64,000 bases of DNA from Streptomyces sp. CB01580 (GTDB taxonomy: Bacteria; Actinomycetota; Actinomycetes; Streptomycetales; Streptomycetaceae), in NCBI RefSeq assembly GCF_001905795.1, contig NZ_LIXJ01000002.1, positions 207,834-271,833 of the forward strand, in the 5' to 3' direction. The notes beneath the pieces were generated by a model that saw only the letters and a list, made by a program, of their open reading frames with translations, was not told the DNA's origin and searched no databases. Every line of letters begins with the position of its first letter. Within the stretch, counting starts at the first letter, position 1. Shown piece after piece: positions 16,384 through 26,722 of the stretch. Both the position numbers and the translations under genes were made by a program.

Positions 16384-18633
16384 ATGGGTCGAGCGGATGC
16401 GCGACGAGCCCAGCGGCGCGGAGCGCGGCGGGCGCCGAAGAGGGGCGGCATACGCGGACTCTTCACCTGGCGGAAGATGCTGGGCGCCTTTTTCGGGCTC
16501 TGCCTGCTGGTCATAGGCGCCTGCGTGGGGCTCTACCTGTACGTGGACATACCCAAGGCCAATGCTCTGGCGGAGCGGCAGAGCAACGTCTACCGCTACA
16601 GCGACGGCAGCCTGCTGACCCGTACCGGCGACGGGGTCAACCGTCAGAACGTGGACCTCTCCGAGGTTCCCCTGGACGTGCAGCACACGTTCGTCGCCGC
16701 CGAGAACAAGACGTTCTACGACGACCAGGGCATCGACCTGAAGGGCACCACCCGCGGCATCCTGAAGACGCTCATGGGCAAGGGCAAGCAGGGCGGCTCG
16801 ACCATCACCCAGCAGTACGTGAAGAACTACTACCTGTCGCAGGAACCGACGGTCAGCCGCAAGCTCCAGGAACTGGTCATCGCCATCAAGATCGACCAGA
16901 AGATGGACAAGAAGGGCATCCTCGCCGGGTACATCAACACCGCCTTCTACGGGCGCGGCGCCAGTGGCGTCCAGGCCGCGGCGCAGGCGTACTACGGGGT
17001 CGACGCCAAGGACCTGAACGTCGCCCAGGGCGCCTACCTGGCCTCACTGCTGCAGGCCCCCAGTCAGTACGACTGGGCGACCGCCACGCCGACCGGCAGG
17101 AAGCTCGTCCGGGAACGCTGGGACTACACGCTCGACAACATGGTCGAGATGCACTGGCTCGACAAGGCGAAGCGCGACACCCTGAAGTTCCCCGTCCCGA
17201 TGAAGCCCAAGCCCGCCCCCGGCATGGAGGGCCAGACCGGCTATCTTGTCGAGGCCGCCAACCAGGAGCTCGACAGGCAGGGGATCACGGCGGAGGTGCG
17301 GCAGGCCGGCGGCTGGACCTTCACCCTCAACATCGACAAGAAGCGCCAGAAGGAGCTGGAGAAGGCCGTCGACCAGCGGCTGGAGTCCAAGCTCGACCGC
17401 AAGGGCAACAAGGTCGACGCGACCGTCCAGGCGGGCGCGACCTCCGTCGATCCGAAGTCCGGCGCGGTCGTCGCCCTCTACGGCGGCGTGGACTACGTCA
17501 AGCACTACCGGTCCAACGCCACCCGCCAGGACTACCAGCCCGCCTCCACGTTCAAGCCGCTGGTGTTCGCCTCCGCGCTGGAGAACGGGGCGAAGACCCA
17601 GAACGGCGACCTGATCGGCGTCAACACCCGGTACGACGGCACCAGCAAGCGGCCCGTCGTGGGCAGCAGCACCCCGTTCGCCCCGCAGAACGAGGACGAC
17701 GTCAGCTACGGCGACGTCAGCGTGCAGAAGGCCATGAACAAGTCGATCAACTCGGTCTTCGCGCAGATGGTCGTGGACGTCGGCCCGGCGGAGGTGAAGA
17801 AGACCGCGCTGGCGCTCGGTGTGCCCGACAAGAACTTCCCCGAGCGCCCCGCCATCACGCTCGGCACGATGAACGCCTCCACCTGGGACATGGCGGGCGT
17901 CTACGCCACGCTCGACAACCACGGCAAGAAGGTCAACCCCTTCATCGTGAAGTCCGCCAAGCACAGCAGCCGGACGTACGAGCCGGTCGAGGGCATCGGC
18001 GAGCAGGCGATCAGCCGCAAGTCCGCCGACACCGTGACCTCGGTCCTGCGGGGCGTCGTGGACGAGGGCTCCGGTCACGAGGCCAACACCACGGCCTACG
18101 ACGCGGCGGGCAAGACGGGTACCGCGGAGGAGAACAAGGCCGCCCTGTTCGCGGGCTACACCCCCGAGCTCACCACGGTCGTCGCGCTGTTCGGCGAGAA
18201 CCCGCAGGGCGGTGCCCAGGTCAGCCTCACCGGCACCGCCAACGCCGGCCGGGCCAACGGTGGCGGCTTCCCCGCGCAGATCTGGGCGGACTACACGCTG
18301 GCCGCGCTGAACGGCGGCTCCGACGCGAAGTTCGACCTGGAGGACGTCGAACAGGGCGAGTCGACCGTGCGGCAGACCCCGTCGAACACGCCGTCGGCGC
18401 CGGAGAGCCCGACGCAGTCGTCGACCCGGGACCCGAACCCGCCGGAGCAGAGCCCGAGCCGGACGCAGGAGCCGCCGCCGGCCGAGACGCCCGACGTACC
18501 GTCGTCGAGCCAGTCGCCGGAGGGCCCGCCGAGCGAGACCCCGGGCCTGCCGGGCGGCGACGGCACGGACCCGGGCCGGCCGGGTGACAACGGCGCCAAC
18601 AACGTCGTCGGCAACAACCCCGCCGCCCGGTGA
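16384..18633 (+). CDS. Bifunctional penicillin-binding protein (class A PBP)
   Basis: A 749-residue peptidoglycan synthase. It has a basic cytoplasmic N-terminus, one membrane helix (about residues 33-56), a GT51 transglycosylase domain with the catalytic Glu107 in AAENKTFYDD and the GGSTITQQYVKN motif, then a transpeptidase domain. The transpeptidase nucleophile Ser388 is in PASTFKP, with SIN at 454-456 and KTGT at 577-580. The last ~110 residues are a Ser/Pro/Glu-rich linker-like tail, common in actinobacterial PBPs. All catalytic motifs are intact. It is monocistronic, divergent from the SPFH gene, and closed by a 22-bp hairpin. Confidence 0.95.
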   Translation: MGRADARRAQRRGARRAPKRGGIRGLFTWRKMLGAFFGLCLLVIGACVGLYLYVDIPKANALAERQSNVYRYSDGSLLTRTGDGVNRQNVDLSEVPLDVQHTFVAAENKTFYDDQGIDLKGTTRGILKTLMGKGKQGGSTITQQYVKNYYLSQEPTVSRKLQELVIAIKIDQKMDKKGILAGYINTAFYGRGASGVQAAAQAYYGVDAKDLNVAQGAYLASLLQAPSQYDWATATPTGRKLVRERWDYTLDNMVEMHWLDKAKRDTLKFPVPMKPKPAPGMEGQTGYLVEAANQELDRQGITAEVRQAGGWTFTLNIDKKRQKELEKAVDQRLESKLDRKGNKVDATVQAGATSVDPKSGAVVALYGGVDYVKHYRSNATRQDYQPASTFKPLVFASALENGAKTQNGDLIGVNTRYDGTSKRPVVGSSTPFAPQNEDDVSYGDVSVQKAMNKSINSVFAQMVVDVGPAEVKKTALALGVPDKNFPERPAITLGTMNASTWDMAGVYATLDNHGKKVNPFIVKSAKHSSRTYEPVEGIGEQAISRKSADTVTSVLRGVVDEGSGHEANTTAYDAAGKTGTAEENKAALFAGYTPELTTVVALFGENPQGGAQVSLTGTANAGRANGGGFPAQIWADYTLAALNGGSDAKFDLEDVEQGESTVRQTPSNTPSAPESPTQSSTRDPNPPEQSPSRTQEPPPAETPDVPSSSQSPEGPPSETPGLPGGDGTDPGRPGDNGANNVVGNNPAAR

Positions 18634-18653
18634 GCGGGTGAACCGGCCATGAC

Positions 18654-18701
18654 GGCATGGGTCGGGGGCGGCACCCGATGGTGCCGCCCCCGCCCCATGC
18701 C
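18654..18701. terminator. Bidirectional terminator between the PBP gene and catalase
   Basis: Arms 18654-18675 and 18680-18701 pair over 22 bp with one mismatch and a 4-nt CGAT loop, followed by TTTC. Confidence 0.85.
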
Positions 18702-18740
18702 TTTCTCGCGCCGTGCTCCTTCGTCCGGCGGGCCGAGGAA

Positions 18741-20210
18741 TCAGCCGCCGTTGACCTTCTTGGCCACCCGGTCGCCGAGATCCTTGTCCACATTGCGCCA
18801 GTACTGGAGCGCGCGCTCCAGGACCGGGGCGCTCACTCCCTCCAGCAGATGGCCGGAGATGTTGGACACCAGCCGGTCGCGGGCGGCGTCGTCCAGGACC
18901 TTGCGCACCATCGTGCCCGCCTGGCCCCAGTCGTCGTCCTCGCTGTGCAGCTTGTACGCCTCGTGCACCATCTCGCCCGCCGTGGCCCAGCCCGCCGGGT
19001 CGCCGAAGCGCTCGGTGTCCGCGGCCGGACCGCCGTACGAGTTCGGCGCGTAGACCGCTCCGGTGCGCGCGGGCTCGTACCGCATGGGGCCGTCCTTCGC
19101 GTAGGAGTTGCGGCCGAACCGGGGGCGGTTCGGGGGCAGTTGCGCGTAGTTCGGGCCGATCCGGTAGCGGTGCGTGTCCGGGTACGAGAACAGTCGGCCG
19201 AGCAGCATCTTGTCGGGCGACGGACCGATGCCCGGCACCAGGTTCGACGGCTCGAAGGACGCCTGCTCGATGTGGACGAAGAAGTCCTCCGGGTTCTCGT
19301 TCAGCGTCATCCGGCCGACCTCGATCTCCGGGTAGTCCGCGTGCGGCCACACCTTCGTCAGGTCGAACGGGTTGAACCGGTAGTCCGGGGCGTCGTCGAA
19401 CGGCATGATCTGGACGTACAGCGTCCAGCTCGGGTGGTCACCGCGCTTGATCGACTCGTACAGGTCGCGGCGGTGGACGTCGCCGTCGACCCCGGCCATC
19501 CGGTCGGCCTCGTCCTGCGTGTAGAAGTCGATGCCCTGGTCGGTCTTGAAGCGGTACTTGACCCAGAACCGCTCGCCGCCCGCGTTCACCCACATATAGG
19601 TGTGCGAGCTGTAGCCGTTCATCTGGCGGTAGGTCTTCGGGATGCCCCGGTCGCCCATCAGCCACGTCACCATGTGCGCGGACTCGGGGGAGAGCGTCCA
19701 GAAGTCCCACTGCATGTCGTGATCGCGCACCGCGCTGTCCGGGCGGCGCTTCTGCGAGCGGATGAAGTCCTGGAACTTCATCGGATCGCGTACGAAGAAG
19801 ATCGGCGTGTTGTTGCCGACCATGTCGTAGTTGCCCTGCTCCGTGTAGAACTTCAGGGCGAACCCGCGCGGGTCGCGCCATGTGTCCGGGGAGCCCTGCT
19901 CACCGGCGACCGTGGAGAAGCGGGCGAGCATCGCGGTCCGCTTGCCCGGTTGGAAGAGGTCGGCCTTGGTGAACTGGCTGATGTCGTTGGTCACCTCGAA
20001 GAAGCCGTAGGCGCCGGAGCCCTTGGCGTGGACCACTCGCTCGGGGACCCGTTCCCGGTTGAACTGGGCCATCTTCTCGATGAGGTAGTGGTCCTGCAGC
20101 AGGATCGGACCGTCGGAGCCCACGGTGAGCGAATGCTCGTCGCTCTCCACCGGGATTCCGGCGTTGTTCGTGGTGTAGGGAGTGTTCCTGGTCTTTGTTT
20201 CGTCGGACAC
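18741..20210 (-). CDS. Monofunctional haem catalase
   Basis: A 489-residue small-subunit catalase that dismutates hydrogen peroxide. The catalytic His61 is in [14 protein letters not shown], the Asn of the active site is in GNNTPIFF (133/134), and the proximal haem Tyr is in [14 protein letters not shown]. The length fits clade-3 type enzymes. The GTG at 20210 follows GGGAGGA at good spacing; longer in-frame extensions have no support. There is no Fur-type CatR gene beside it, unlike some Streptomyces catalases. A short dyad lies 63-81 nt upstream (20273-20291). Together with ahpCD-oxyR it makes this region rich in peroxide defence. Confidence 0.95.
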   Translation of the reverse strand: MSDETKTRNTPYTTNNAGIPVESDEHSLTVGSDGPILLQDHYLIEKMAQFNRERVPERVVHAKGSGAYGFFEVTNDISQFTKADLFQPGKRTAMLARFSTVAGEQGSPDTWRDPRGFALKFYTEQGNYDMVGNNTPIFFVRDPMKFQDFIRSQKRRPDSAVRDHDMQWDFWTLSPESAHMVTWLMGDRGIPKTYRQMNGYSSHTYMWVNAGGERFWVKYRFKTDQGIDFYTQDEADRMAGVDGDVHRRDLYESIKRGDHPSWTLYVQIMPFDDAPDYRFNPFDLTKVWPHADYPEIEVGRMTLNENPEDFFVHIEQASFEPSNLVPGIGPSPDKMLLGRLFSYPDTHRYRIGPNYAQLPPNRPRFGRNSYAKDGPMRYEPARTGAVYAPNSYGGPAADTERFGDPAGWATAGEMVHEAYKLHSEDDDWGQAGTMVRKVLDDAARDRLVSNISGHLLEGVSAPVLERALQYWRNVDKDLGDRVAKKVNGG

Positions 20211-20272
20211 GAGCGTCCTCCCGTCGGTGGGGGCTTCGTTCAGGTCGCCTTGTCCACGACTGAAGTCAACTC

Positions 20273-20291
20273 TGCCGACAGGAGGTCGGCA
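20273..20291. promoter_or_regulatory. Dyad upstream of catalase
   Basis: TGCCGAC-AGGAG-GTCGGCA, 7-bp perfect arms, in the control region of the catalase gene. It could be an operator or a leader hairpin. Confidence 0.4.
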
Positions 20292-20340
20292 ACATTTCGC
20301 TACCGTCCGTGCAGGGCTCTCCGCGCCCGGCAGTCCGCCC

Positions 20341-20370
20341 GGAACCGCGGGCCGCGCGGCCCGCGGTTCC
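20341..20370 (-). terminator. Terminator after the RsbU-like gene
   Basis: A perfect palindromic hairpin with 13-bp arms (20341-20353, 20358-20370) and a GCGC loop, 10 nt beyond the stop codon of the leftward phosphatase gene. Confidence 0.8.
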
Positions 20371-20380
20371 GGACCGCGTC

Positions 20381-22303
20381 CTACGGGTGGTTCCGGGCCG
20401 GCATCTCGAACCAGACCACCTTGCCGGTCGACAGCCGAGTCGCTCCCCACCGCCTGGCCAGCCGGTTCACCAGGAACAGGCCGCGCCCGCCCTCGTCCAT
20501 GTCCCGGGCCCGGCGCTGCCGGGGCAGCTGCGGGGCGTCGTCCCCGACCTCGCAGCGCAGGAAGTCGGTGCGCAGCAGCCGCAGGGTCACCGGTCGCTCC
20601 GCGTAACGGACCGCGTTGGTGACCACCTCGCTGACCAGCAGCTCCACCGACTCGGACAGCTCGTCGAGCCCCCACCGGCTCAGCGCCCGCCGGGCCAGCC
20701 TGCGGGCTCGTCCCGGGGCGGTCTCCTCCGGTTCCAGGTGCCAGTAGGCGACGTCGCTGGGCGCGATGCCGTCGAACCGGGCGGCGAGCAGCGCGATGTC
20801 GTCGTCCCGGTCACCGGGACCGAGCATGTCCAGGACGTCGTCGCACAGCGCCTCCAGCGGCGGCGAGTGGTCCGGGCCGGTCAGCCGGGCGGTGGCGGCG
20901 AGCCGTTCGCGCAGCATCTCGATGCCGGTCCAGACGTCCCGCAGTCGGGACTCCACCAGACCGTCCGTGTACAGGAGCAAGGTGGCACCCGCCGGGGCGT
21001 CCAGTTCGACCGCCTCGAAGTCCACTCCGCCGACGCCGATCGGGGCGCCGGGCGGCACCTTCAGCACCTCGGCACGGCCGCCCAGGTGCAGCAGGACGGG
21101 CGGCGGGTGCCCGGCGTTGGCGATGGTGATGCGGTGCGCGACGGGGTCGTACACCGCGTACATGCAGGTGGCCATGCGGTCGCTGCCGAGGCGCTGCGCC
21201 TGTTCGTCGAGGTGGTGCAGCACCTCCTGCGGCGGCAGGTCGAGCTGGGCCAGGGTCTGCGCGGTGGTGCGCAGCTGCCCCATGATCGCCGCGGAGGTCA
21301 TGGAATGGCCCATGACGTCGCCGACGACCAGGGCGACCCTGCTGCCGGGCAGCGGGATCGCGTCGTACCAGTCGCCGCCGACCCGGGCCGTCTCGGCGGC
21401 CGGGAGATAGCGGGAGGCGAGGCGGACACCGGTCGGCTGCGGCAGCGAGTCGGGCAGCATGGTGCGCTGGAGCTCGTCGGCGATGTACGCCTCGCGCCCG
21501 TACAGCACGGCCTTGTCGATGCCGAGCGCGGTGTGCGTGGCGAGCTGGGCCGCGACCAGCAGGTCGTTGGACTCGAAGGCCGGCCGTTCCGCGCCGCGCA
21601 GGAAGACGGCGGCGCCGATCACCCGCCGCCGGCCGCGCAGCGGGGCCAGGATCGCGCGATGTCCGGTGGGTACGGACCGGTCGGCACCCAGCAGCTCGGG
21701 AAGCGCCGCGCGGGCCGCCGCGGAGTCCCCGAAGACCGGCCGCACCCCGCGCAGCACCTCGGCCAGCGCGCCGCCCGAGCGGACCTCGCACAGCTCGGCC
21801 GCGGGCGGCAGATCGCCGTGCGGGTCGACGACCGGCAGGCGCAGCCGCTCGATCTCGGACGGGGTGTCGGTCTCGTCCTCGTGCAGCCGCAGCCGGTCCG
21901 AGCGGCGCAGCCGCAGCACGAACGGGGAGACCGGCCGCTCGTCACCGACCGGCAGCGGGTCGCGGAGGTAGACCAGTATGGCGTCGGAGAACGTCGGCAC
22001 GCTGGCCCGGCACAGTCCCAGCACGATCTCGTCGAGATCGATGCCGCGGGCGATCCGCCGGGTGGCGGCCCCGACGAAACGCAACCGGTCGCCCTCGCGG
22101 CGGGCGGCGGCCTGCGGGTCGGGTCCGGCCGCCGCGGCGGCCACCGGATTCCCGGCCGCGCCCGGTGCGCCGGCCGGGCCGGGGATCGCGGCGGAGGCAT
22201 GGGAAGCGGCCGGCGCGGCGTCCTGCTGCCGCGGCCGGGTGCGTTCCTGCGGCCGTGCGGCGAGAGGCTGCCGGCCTTCGTGGGAGGTGGGATGCTCCGT
22301 CAC
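20381..22303 (-). CDS. RsbU-like PP2C phosphatase with GAF and histidine-kinase-like ATPase domains
   Basis: A 640-residue signalling protein. After a disordered N-terminus comes a GAF-like sensor region (about 70-285), a SpoIIE/RsbU PP2C phosphatase (about 300-500, with [22 protein letters not shown] and [11 protein letters not shown] metal-binding motifs and a final DDIALL) and a C-terminal HATPase_c anti-sigma-factor-type kinase (about 510-635, with [14 protein letters not shown] and [11 protein letters not shown]). The phosphatase probably acts on an anti-anti-sigma protein. Combining phosphatase and kinase in one chain is common in Streptomyces. The GTG at 22303 lacks a strong ribosome binding site. 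A GTTT-like/GGGCAA pair (22364-22388, minus strand) loosely resembles a sigma-B-type promoter. Confidence 0.85.
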   Translation of the reverse strand: MTEHPTSHEGRQPLAARPQERTRPRQQDAAPAASHASAAIPGPAGAPGAAGNPVAAAAAGPDPQAAARREGDRLRFVGAATRRIARGIDLDEIVLGLCRASVPTFSDAILVYLRDPLPVGDERPVSPFVLRLRRSDRLRLHEDETDTPSEIERLRLPVVDPHGDLPPAAELCEVRSGGALAEVLRGVRPVFGDSAAARAALPELLGADRSVPTGHRAILAPLRGRRRVIGAAVFLRGAERPAFESNDLLVAAQLATHTALGIDKAVLYGREAYIADELQRTMLPDSLPQPTGVRLASRYLPAAETARVGGDWYDAIPLPGSRVALVVGDVMGHSMTSAAIMGQLRTTAQTLAQLDLPPQEVLHHLDEQAQRLGSDRMATCMYAVYDPVAHRITIANAGHPPPVLLHLGGRAEVLKVPPGAPIGVGGVDFEAVELDAPAGATLLLYTDGLVESRLRDVWTGIEMLRERLAATARLTGPDHSPPLEALCDDVLDMLGPGDRDDDIALLAARFDGIAPSDVAYWHLEPEETAPGRARRLARRALSRWGLDELSESVELLVSEVVTNAVRYAERPVTLRLLRTDFLRCEVGDDAPQLPRQRRARDMDEGGRGLFLVNRLARRWGATRLSTGKVVWFEMPARNHP

Positions 22304-22674
22304 GCGTGGGATTCCGTCCGTCCGGGCCGGTTGTATGAGGCAATTACCTCGTGGGGCGCTACTTTGCCCCGGCAAGAGCGGCGAAAACAACGGCTGTCAC
22401 CGGATGCCCCCGAACGAGGGGCCGAAACCGGATACTCGCGGAGTGGTCCGGTGACAACGTTTCCGGCGACGGGGCGGGCGACACCGGGCACGTCTCCACC
22501 CCCTCGTAGTGGCTCATACGATTCATCCGACTGATGTGGCCCATACAGCTCATGCAGTGCGTGATGCCCGTGCGGTGACTTGTGGTCAGGTCCGGTGCCG
22601 CGCGCTCCGGTTGGAGTCGTGCGGCACTTCGGAGGACGATCCTACGGTTGCCCCCCTGGGGTGCGACAAGGGTC
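22304..22674. other. Intergenic region upstream of the RsbU-like gene
   Basis: About 370 nt, relatively AT-richer, with many CAT/ATG trinucleotides around 22510-22570. A 52-codon leftward frame (22359-22517) is possible, but it has no ribosome binding site or recognisable sequence. I do not call a gene. It presumably holds the promoter of the phosphatase gene. Confidence 0.4.
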
Positions 22675-23385
22675 TCATGACGCCATGTGCGTGGGGGTAC
22701 GGTCCCAGTCATCCGGGAGGGCCGGAACCCGCCAGCCCGGATCCGGCCGCCAGTGCTCCCAGCCGTCACGGAACGGCGTGCCCCAGTCCCGGATCACCTC
22801 GACGGCGGCCAGACCCGCCTCCCGTACCCGTCGCGCGGTTCCGGGGGCCAGCAGCCCGACCCGCTGCGCCTGGGCGAACTCGTCCTCGTCGCGCCAGACC
22901 CAGCTGCGGTCCGGGTAGACGGAGATGTCGAGAAAGTGGTCCTCGGAGTCGATGCCGCCGGCCCAGCGGGTGCGCGGCTCCTCCAGGTTCACGTACCAGC
23001 TGCGGAACTGCCAGCCGCTCTCCCAGAACAGCCAGATCGACCAGGGTTCACCCGGACGGGCGAGTTTCAGCACACCATTGCCGAGCCAGGGCGAGCGCGC
23101 GGTGGTGCGCGGGGCGGTGTAGCGGGTGGCGAGCGGCTCGTCGTGCACGTCGGTGCCGTCCGTCAGGACCGGCTTCACGCACTCGGTGCCGGGCGCCACC
23201 CACACCGCGAGCAGTTCGTCGGTGTCCTGCACGACGGTGACGGGGCGGCAGATGTGGACCGGCCCGGGGACGCGGTCCATCCCGCCGCCCCCGTTCCCGT
23301 CCCGCGGCGGTGGGACGTTGCCGCGGTAGCGCCACAGGATCTGGTCCCCCGGCGCCCAGTGCTCGTTGTATGCGGTGCCTGCCAT
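22675..23385 (-). CDS. DUF402 (FomD-like barrel) protein
   Basis: A 236-residue cytoplasmic protein of the DUF402/FomD barrel family. The family signature is the beta-rich centre with WQFRSWYVNLEEP and the acidic DSEDHFLDISVYPDRSWVWRD region (split here), where Asp and Glu residues bind metal. Studied members hydrolyse nucleoside phosphates; FomD takes part in fosfomycin biosynthesis, but no such cluster is here. A TAAGAT box (23392-23397 on the minus strand) ends exactly 6 nt before the ATG, so the mRNA is probably leaderless; there is no Shine-Dalgarno sequence. Function in the cell is unknown. Confidence 0.8.
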   Translation of the reverse strand: MAGTAYNEHWAPGDQILWRYRGNVPPPRDGNGGGGMDRVPGPVHICRPVTVVQDTDELLAVWVAPGTECVKPVLTDGTDVHDEPLATRYTAPRTTARSPWLGNGVLKLARPGEPWSIWLFWESGWQFRSWYVNLEEPRTRWAGGIDSEDHFLDISVYPDRSWVWRDEDEFAQAQRVGLLAPGTARRVREAGLAAVEVIRDWGTPFRDGWEHWRPDPGWRVPALPDDWDRTPTHMAS

Positions 23386-23456
23386 GGGCAGATCTTAGAG
23401 GTGCCGCCCGCCGCCGGCCCCTCTCGAAGGCGCGACGGACCCGTCCGCCGCGGACC

Positions 23457-24929
23457 TCACGGACGGGTCATGCGCAGTACGTCCAGGGCCTCGTCGAGCT
23501 GCTCCACCGTCAGGTCGCCCCGCTCGACGTAGCCCGACTCCAGCACCACCTCGCGGATCGTCCGGCGCTCGGCCAGGGACTTCTTGGCGACCTTCGCCGC
23601 CTCCTCGTAGCCGATGTACTTGTTGAGCGGGGTGACGACGGACGGCGAGGACTCGGCGTACTCCCTGGCCCGCTCCACGTTCGCGGTGATCCCGTCGACC
23701 GTGCGGTCCGCGAGCAGCCGCGAGGCGTTGGCCAGCAGCCGGACCGACTCCAGCAGGTTCTTCGCGATGATCGGGAGCATGACGTTCAGCTCGAAGTTGC
23801 CCGCCGCGCCCGCGACGGCGACCGTCGTGTCGTTCCCGGTCACCTGGGCGGCGACCATCAGGACGGCCTCGGGGACGACCGGATTCACCTTCCCCGGCAT
23901 GATCGACGAACCCGGCTGGAGATCGGGCAGGGCGATCTCGGCGAGGCCGGTGCGCGGCCCGGAGGACATCCAGCGCAGGTCGTTGGAGATCTTGGTGAGC
24001 GAGACGGCGATGGTGCGCAGCTGGCCCGAGGTCTCCACGAGGGCGTCCCGCGCCCCCTGCGCCTCGAAGTGGTTGCGGGCCTCGGTGAGCGGCAGCCCGG
24101 TGACGCGGGCGACCTCGGCGATGACGGCGGCGGAGAAGCCGGGCGGGGTGTTGATGCCGGTGCCGACGGCCGTGCCGCCCAGTGGCAGCTCGGCGAGGCG
24201 GGGGAGGGAGGCGTGCAGCCGTTCGATCCCGTACCGGATCTGTGCCGCGTAGCCGCCGAACTCCTGTCCCAGAGTGACGGGCGTGGCGTCCATGAGATGG
24301 GTGCGCCCCGACTTCACGACCGTCGCGAACTCGGCGGCCTTGCGCTCCAGTGCGGTGGCGAGGTGGTCCAGGGCCGGGACGAGGTCGTGCGTGACGGCGG
24401 CGGTCGCGGCGATGTGGATGGAGGAGGGGAAGACGTCGTTGGACGACTGCGAGGCGTTGACGTGGTCGTTCGGATGGACCGGGCGGCCCAGGCGCTCGGT
24501 GGCGAGGGTGGCCACGACCTCGTTGGTGTTCATGTTGGACGAGGTGCCGGACCCGGTCTGGAAGACGTCGACCGGGAAATGCGCGTCCCAGCGCCCCTCG
24601 GCGACCTCCTCGGCGGCCTCCCGTACGGCCCGGGCGATGTCCGGGTCGAGCACGCCCAGCTCGGCGTTGACCTCGGCGGCGGCCGCCTTGATCCGGGCCA
24701 GGGCCTCGATGTGGGCCCGTTCCAGGCGTTGCCCGGAGACCGGGAAGTTTTCCACCGCGCGCTGCGTCTGGGCCCGCCATTTGGCGTCCGCGGGCACCCT
24801 CACCTCGCCCATCGAGTCGTGCTCGACACGGAAGCCGGTGCCGTCGGCGGGGGCCTGCGCAGCCCTCTCCGCGGGGCTTTGCGCGGGCGCCCGCGCGGGG
24901 TCCGGTGCCGGGGTCTGTGCGTCGTCCAT
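23457..24929 (-). CDS. fumC: Class II fumarase FumC
   Basis: A 490-residue fumarate hydratase of the iron-independent class II family, interconverting fumarate and malate in the TCA cycle. Family motifs are [38 protein letters not shown] and the signature [11 protein letters not shown] (about residues 340-350). The catalytic Ser of the flexible loop is in that signature. The first ~30 residues are an Ala/Pro-rich extension not needed for catalysis. The ATG at 24929 has AGGAGG 9 nt upstream. A second, unrelated class I fumarase lies 4 kb away on the same strand. Confidence 0.95.
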   Translation of the reverse strand: MDDAQTPAPDPARAPAQSPAERAAQAPADGTGFRVEHDSMGEVRVPADAKWRAQTQRAVENFPVSGQRLERAHIEALARIKAAAAEVNAELGVLDPDIARAVREAAEEVAEGRWDAHFPVDVFQTGSGTSSNMNTNEVVATLATERLGRPVHPNDHVNASQSSNDVFPSSIHIAATAAVTHDLVPALDHLATALERKAAEFATVVKSGRTHLMDATPVTLGQEFGGYAAQIRYGIERLHASLPRLAELPLGGTAVGTGINTPPGFSAAVIAEVARVTGLPLTEARNHFEAQGARDALVETSGQLRTIAVSLTKISNDLRWMSSGPRTGLAEIALPDLQPGSSIMPGKVNPVVPEAVLMVAAQVTGNDTTVAVAGAAGNFELNVMLPIIAKNLLESVRLLANASRLLADRTVDGITANVERAREYAESSPSVVTPLNKYIGYEEAAKVAKKSLAERRTIREVVLESGYVERGDLTVEQLDEALDVLRMTRP

Positions 24930-25035
24930 GAGTGCAACCTCCTGAAGAAGGTGAGCACTTATCTTGTTCCGTCTATTCCCAAGACGGCTACCGGCCAGTA
25001 AATACCGGGGGTAACAACAACCCCCGGGAGGCGCA

Positions 25036-26565
25036 GTGCAGCGCACCAGACACACACTCCGCCGCATGGTCGCGACCGCCGCGGCCATGGCAGCGGCATT
25101 CGGCGGCCTGGCCGTCGCGGCGGGGCCGGCGGGCGCGGCGGACCGGTCCGCCGCCGGCACCACCGCATCCACCCCCCTCTCCCCGGAACTGGAGGCCGTC
25201 CGGGCCGCCGAGGCCGTCAAGCTGTACGGCGACCCGGCCGAGCGCCCGCTCGCCGAGCGCAGGACCGGACTGATCTCGCTCGGCGACAGCGAGATCTCCG
25301 GCGAGGGCGTCGGCACGTACGAGTCGGGTACCAACGGCCCCGACAACTGGTGTCACCGCTCGCCCGACTCCGCCATCCACCGCACCGGCATCGCGGCCGA
25401 CGTCACGTACAACGTCGCCTGCTCGGGCGCGTACACGGGCAACATCGTCATCGGCGGGTCGAAGCAGTACGCCGACGAACTCGTGCAGAGCGACAACCTC
25501 GCCATCAAGGCCCGCAACACCCGTATCAAGATGATCCTGCTGGTCGCCGGGGCCAACGACGACCTCCAGTTCGGCCCGGTCATGACCGACTGCGTCGAGC
25601 GCTGGATCCTCTCCAAGGGCACCTGCCGGCCGACGTACGAGGGCGGCTGGCAGCAGCGCGTCGACGGACTCGTCCCCAAGGCCGAGAAGACGGTGCGCGA
25701 CCTGCGGACCGTCATGTCCGGCGCCGGGTACCGCGACAACGACTACAAGCTCGTGGTCATGGGATACCCGAGCCCGATCGGTCCCGACTTCTACGACAAC
25801 CCGAACTTCCCCGGCAAGCTGCCCGGCGGCTGCGCGGGTTACGACTCCGACGCCGCCTGGGGCCGCAACGTCGCCGTGCCCGCCTTCGAGCGCGGCATGC
25901 GAAAGGTCGCGGCCGACACCGGGGCGGTCTACCTCGACAACTCGCGGCTGTTCCACGGCCACGAGGTGTGCAGCGAGGACACCTGGGCCCGCGGTCTGTA
26001 CATCGACCTGGGGCACTTCCCGCCGGACGCCAACTCCGTCCGGCAGTCCTTCCACCCGAACGCGCGCGGCCACGCCGCCTTCGCCTCCTGCCTGACCCAG
26101 CTCTACGACTCGGGTCTGCGCGAGGCGAGCTGCGCCGACCCGGCCAGCACCGGCAAGCCGGCGCTCCAGCCGGTGGCGTGGGACGACGTCTTCGAGCCCC
26201 TCAAGAACCAGGCCACGGGGGCCTGCGTGGACGTCCCCGCCTCGGTGACCCGCAACGACACCACGATCGCGGGCTGGGAGTGCCACGGCGGCCGCAACCA
26301 GGGCTGGTGGTACGACTCCGGTACGAAGACCCTGCGCACGGAGCTGAGCCACGACCGCTGCCTGGACGTGCCGGCCGCCGACTACAAGGCGGGCGCCCGG
26401 CTCATCCTGTGGAACTGCTCGGGCGCGGCCAACCAGCGCTTCGTCGAGGAGGCGGGCACCCTGCGTCCGGCCGCCGCGACGGGGCTCTGCCTGATGCTCG
26501 CGTCGGCCAGGGACACGCTGCGGCTGCAGAACTGCGACGGGAGCGCGAACCAGCGGTTCGCGTGA
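25036..26565 (+). CDS. Secreted SGNH/GDSL esterase with ricin-type lectin domain
   Basis: A 509-residue exported hydrolase. A signal peptide covers about residues 1-34 (twin Arg-like RR at 9-10, then an Ala-rich core ending AGAA). The SGNH catalytic domain carries block [14 protein letters not shown] (Ser85), the AGANDDLQF block III and the SFHPNARGH block V (His340). The C-terminal ~125 residues form a ricin-B/CBM13 beta-trefoil, with repeated NQGWW, NQRFV and NQRFA Q-W-like motifs and CVDV/CLDV starts. The enzyme probably acts on a lipid or acetylated polysaccharide outside the cell. The GTG follows GGGAGG. It is divergent from fumC and converges on apeB across a perfect 38-bp palindrome. 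Confidence 0.88.
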   Translation: MQRTRHTLRRMVATAAAMAAAFGGLAVAAGPAGAADRSAAGTTASTPLSPELEAVRAAEAVKLYGDPAERPLAERRTGLISLGDSEISGEGVGTYESGTNGPDNWCHRSPDSAIHRTGIAADVTYNVACSGAYTGNIVIGGSKQYADELVQSDNLAIKARNTRIKMILLVAGANDDLQFGPVMTDCVERWILSKGTCRPTYEGGWQQRVDGLVPKAEKTVRDLRTVMSGAGYRDNDYKLVVMGYPSPIGPDFYDNPNFPGKLPGGCAGYDSDAAWGRNVAVPAFERGMRKVAADTGAVYLDNSRLFHGHEVCSEDTWARGLYIDLGHFPPDANSVRQSFHPNARGHAAFASCLTQLYDSGLREASCADPASTGKPALQPVAWDDVFEPLKNQATGACVDVPASVTRNDTTIAGWECHGGRNQGWWYDSGTKTLRTELSHDRCLDVPAADYKAGARLILWNCSGAANQRFVEEAGTLRPAAATGLCLMLASARDTLRLQNCDGSANQRFA

Positions 26566-26604
26566 CGCCGTGGGGCGATGACGCCGTGACGCGCTGACAG
26601 CGGC

Positions 26605-26642
26605 GGGAGGGGTGGGACGGTCCGGACCGTCCCACCCCTCCC
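26605..26642. terminator. Perfect 38-bp palindromic terminator
   Basis: Arms 26605-26623 and 26624-26642 are exact reverse complements with no separate loop (the central bases form it). It lies between convergent genes. Confidence 0.8.
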
Positions 26643-26722
26643 GTGCGTCGACCGGGCGCCGCAGGCCCTTCGGGCCCGTGCCGGGCCCTGCGCCGGCCGT
26701 CCTCGCGGTCGATCGCCAGATG

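Noticed and set aside
22359..22517. Small leftward gene of 52 codons
   Set aside because: No ribosome binding site and no recognisable sequence; the frame lies in the likely promoter region of the phosphatase gene.
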